Shown piece by piece: positions 5,158 to 6,896 of a DNA stretch of 6,896 bases (position 1 is its first letter; the number at the start of each line of letters is the position of its first letter). The DNA is taken from contig JAKEHZ010000079.1 of the NCBI GenBank assembly GCA_022614735.1, positions 1-6,896 of the forward strand, written 5' to 3'. Origin of the DNA: Acidobacteriota bacterium. GTDB taxonomy: Bacteria; Acidobacteriota; Blastocatellia; RBC074. The notes under the pieces were generated by a model that was given only the letters and a program-made list of their open reading frames with translations, did not search any database and had not been told where the DNA came from. The position numbers were made by a program, and so were the translations under genes.

Positions 5158-6753
5158 ATGATGAATGGGATTGTTATACGCCTCGCTGGCGTCCAACAAC
5201 CCGAAACCAGAATTTTCCAACAAGATGTGATAACAATCGGCACTGCTCCCGATTGTGATATCAACTTCAATGCCGGAAATTTTGGTCTTCCGCCTGAATC
5301 GGTCATCGTGACATTGCGTTTGCGCGATGGAGTCTATCGGATCTCCACGCTTGACGCGATGGCAGGTGTGACGCGTGATGGCGAAGCGGTTGCGGTCGGC
5401 GATGCGATCCAGGACGGTGATACGATCTATTTCGGGGCAACAGGGATCCGCCTGCGATTCTTCACGCTTACCGACACGAGTAATATGGCCGAGTCTCTAC
5501 GGCTCGGTGACGCAGTGTTGGCAAGCGCGAATCACCCGGAAACAGTGGTGAGCTCGGCACGCCGGAGACGAACTGTTCCACGAACAGATGTCGCAATCGT
5601 CTTCGTTAAACAGCTTCTTCGCGAACTGGTCGCTGAAATCCCCCGGCGAGTTCTCTATGCCATCGCCGGTATCGCGGCTTTCATCCTGCTGACATTCATC
5701 TATCTCAATACGGCCAGCTTTATCGTGGGTCGTCGCAACAACCAGGCAATTGCTGAGATGAAGCAGACACTCAGCGAGACCCGCCAGGAAATTGACAGAG
5801 TGCGGAGTGAACTGGGGAAAGCGCGTGAAGAATCGGCAAATATCCGCGGGTCGCTCTCGTTACCCGAGAATGTCGTCAACAGTTATGGTCAGGGCGTCTG
5901 CCTGATTTATGGCACGTATAGTTTTATTGACCCGCGTGTGGGCCGCGAAGTTCGGTTCAAAGAGCCGACTGTCATGGAAAATCCGATCGGCCCTGATGGT
6001 AACGTCAATCTTTCAGTTGATGGTAACGGGCGGGTTTATGAGGTCGAATTTACCGGCACAGGCTTTCTGGTTGAAAAGGGGTTAGTACTTACCAACCGCC
6101 ACGTTATCCAGGCGTGGGAAGAAGATGATCTGGCCAGCTTGATCAGAATGCGCGGCTTTCGGCCGCGATTGAAAGAATTGCTCGCGTATTTCCCCCAAGT
6201 TCAACAGCCTTTCACCCTGCGCGCGCTCGAGATGTTACAGGAACAAGATGTCGCTATCTGTGCTTTTGAGCAGGGCGCAACAGTGTTACCGACTTTGCCG
6301 TTGAACGAAGATGGAGAGAGCATAGCGAGCGGGCAGCCGGTTGTCTTGATCGGGTATCCGGCCGGACTTGAAGGCTTAGTTGCTCGGGTCGATGAAAAGG
6401 GACGCACCGAATCGCGCCGTTATGGTAATTTGTCCTATCGAACTCAGCTCAACGAGCTCGCGGCCAATTCGAAGATCCGCCCCCAATCAACACAGGGGCA
6501 CATCAGCGACGTCTCGCCGCAACTTGTCTACGACGCGCGCACGGACGAGGGCGGATCAGGCGGCCCGGTTTTCGGCGCGAATGGTAAAGTGATAGGTATC
6601 AATCAAGCGATCTATCTTAACTCTCAGGCCACGACAAATTTCGGAGTGCCGATCCGCTATGGCATTGAGTTGCTCAAAAAACATAAACAGCAACAGGCCA
6701 CGCAAAACGCGCAGAGCAGCTTGGCTCCGGCCGCAGATCAGCCAAAATTGTAA
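5158..6753 (+). CDS. Membrane-anchored FHA-domain trypsin-like serine protease
   Basis: This 531-aa protein joins a cytoplasmic sensing domain to an extracytoplasmic protease. Residues 3-103 are FHA-like, with ITIGTAPDCDINF and VGDAIQDGDTIYFG, but the canonical phosphothreonine-binding Arg is Thr29 and the SxxH motif reads Ser48-V-I-Val51. Phosphopeptide binding may therefore be weak or lost. A basic linker (RRRR, 135-138) precedes one membrane helix (about 165-183), then a probable coiled coil (195-228). The trypsin/DegP-like domain (about 240-505) has an intact triad: His315 in LTNRHVI, Asp364 in QDVAICAF and Ser467 in GGSGGPVF. No PDZ domain follows; the tail is Gln/Ala-rich. Positive charges before the helix favour N-in topology, putting the protease in the periplasm. 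The role may be envelope stress proteolysis, but the substrate is unknown. ATG 5158 or 5161 could be used. The stop is 7 nt before a palindromic element. Confidence 0.9.
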   Translation: MMNGIVIRLAGVQQPETRIFQQDVITIGTAPDCDINFNAGNFGLPPESVIVTLRLRDGVYRISTLDAMAGVTRDGEAVAVGDAIQDGDTIYFGATGIRLRFFTLTDTSNMAESLRLGDAVLASANHPETVVSSARRRRTVPRTDVAIVFVKQLLRELVAEIPRRVLYAIAGIAAFILLTFIYLNTASFIVGRRNNQAIAEMKQTLSETRQEIDRVRSELGKAREESANIRGSLSLPENVVNSYGQGVCLIYGTYSFIDPRVGREVRFKEPTVMENPIGPDGNVNLSVDGNGRVYEVEFTGTGFLVEKGLVLTNRHVIQAWEEDDLASLIRMRGFRPRLKELLAYFPQVQQPFTLRALEMLQEQDVAICAFEQGATVLPTLPLNEDGESIASGQPVVLIGYPAGLEGLVARVDEKGRTESRRYGNLSYRTQLNELAANSKIRPQSTQGHISDVSPQLVYDARTDEGGSGGPVFGANGKVIGINQAIYLNSQATTNFGVPIRYGIELLKKHKQQQATQNAQSSLAPAADQPKL

Positions 6754-6760
6754 GGAAAAT

Positions 6761-6896
6761 CAGTTTTCAGTTTTCAGTTTTCAGTTTTCAGTTTCAACCG
6801 GGGGTGCAGTACGGGGAGCATCAGCGACCTGAGCCTTGATAAAACGGCCTCTTGCCGAGACTCAGGTCGCTGACGCTCCCCGTACTGCACCCCCGG
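6761..6896. repeat. Palindromic element B (cut by the window end), inverted relative to element A
   Basis: Four CAGTTTT units (6761-6788) and a variant CAGTTTC (6789-6795) lead into a core whose arms are 6798-6833 and 6861-6896, around a 27-nt centre (6834-6860). The arms pair throughout except one mismatch (A at 6820 where the other arm implies G). The centre is the reverse complement of the centre of element A with two substitutions, so the copy is in opposite orientation. The 12-base GTAACTATTCAG present between heptamers and core in element A is absent here and replaced by a few bases. The right-hand heptamers are expected just beyond the window. Confidence 0.9.

Overview
The window reads as chromosomal DNA of a mesophilic, Gram-negative-type soil or freshwater bacterium. 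My best guess is Acidobacteriota (Blastocatellia-like). This is inferred from moderately GC-rich coding DNA, a DUF2203 gene, secreted proteins with a signal peptide plus a Gly/Ala-rich stretch, an FHA-TM-trypsin fusion, and intergenic CAGTTTT heptamer arrays. No single gene proves the lineage. There is no rRNA, tRNA, CRISPR array, transposase or phage gene.

Layout: a four-gene minus-strand cluster fills the left half. Read in its own direction it is a secreted VirB10/TrbI-like beta-domain protein (3354-2680), a secreted seven-TPR protein (2627-1377), an SDR oxidoreductase (1361-582) and a Bcp/PrxQ peroxiredoxin (503-9). The first three are tightly spaced (52 and 15 nt) and are probably one transcript. 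A 195-bp divergent region separates them from a plus-strand DUF2203 gene (3550-3924). That gene converges on a minus-strand GlpQ-like glycerophosphodiester phosphodiesterase (5087-4116). The phosphodiesterase is in turn divergent, across 70 bp, from a plus-strand membrane protein with a cytoplasmic FHA domain and a periplasmic trypsin-like protease domain (5158-6753).

The most unusual content is not protein coding. Between the convergent genes (3926-4113) lies a nearly perfect palindrome. It has arms of about 73 bp, a 27-nt asymmetric centre, and outer parts made of tandem CAGTTTT heptamers. A second copy starts 7 nt after the protease stop codon (6761 to the window end) and has its centre in the opposite orientation. 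The two 98-99 bp cores differ at only a few positions, and most of the differences preserve pairing. A short solo piece of the same repeat (564-581) follows the SDR stop codon. Four of the seven genes therefore have the motif within 1-7 nt of their stop codon. I interpret this as a family of dispersed palindromic (REP/MITE-like) elements that favours gene 3' ends.

The proteins look like ordinary cell-envelope and housekeeping functions: thiol peroxide detoxification, phosphodiester scavenging, envelope proteolysis and TPR scaffolding. I see no pathway joining all of them.
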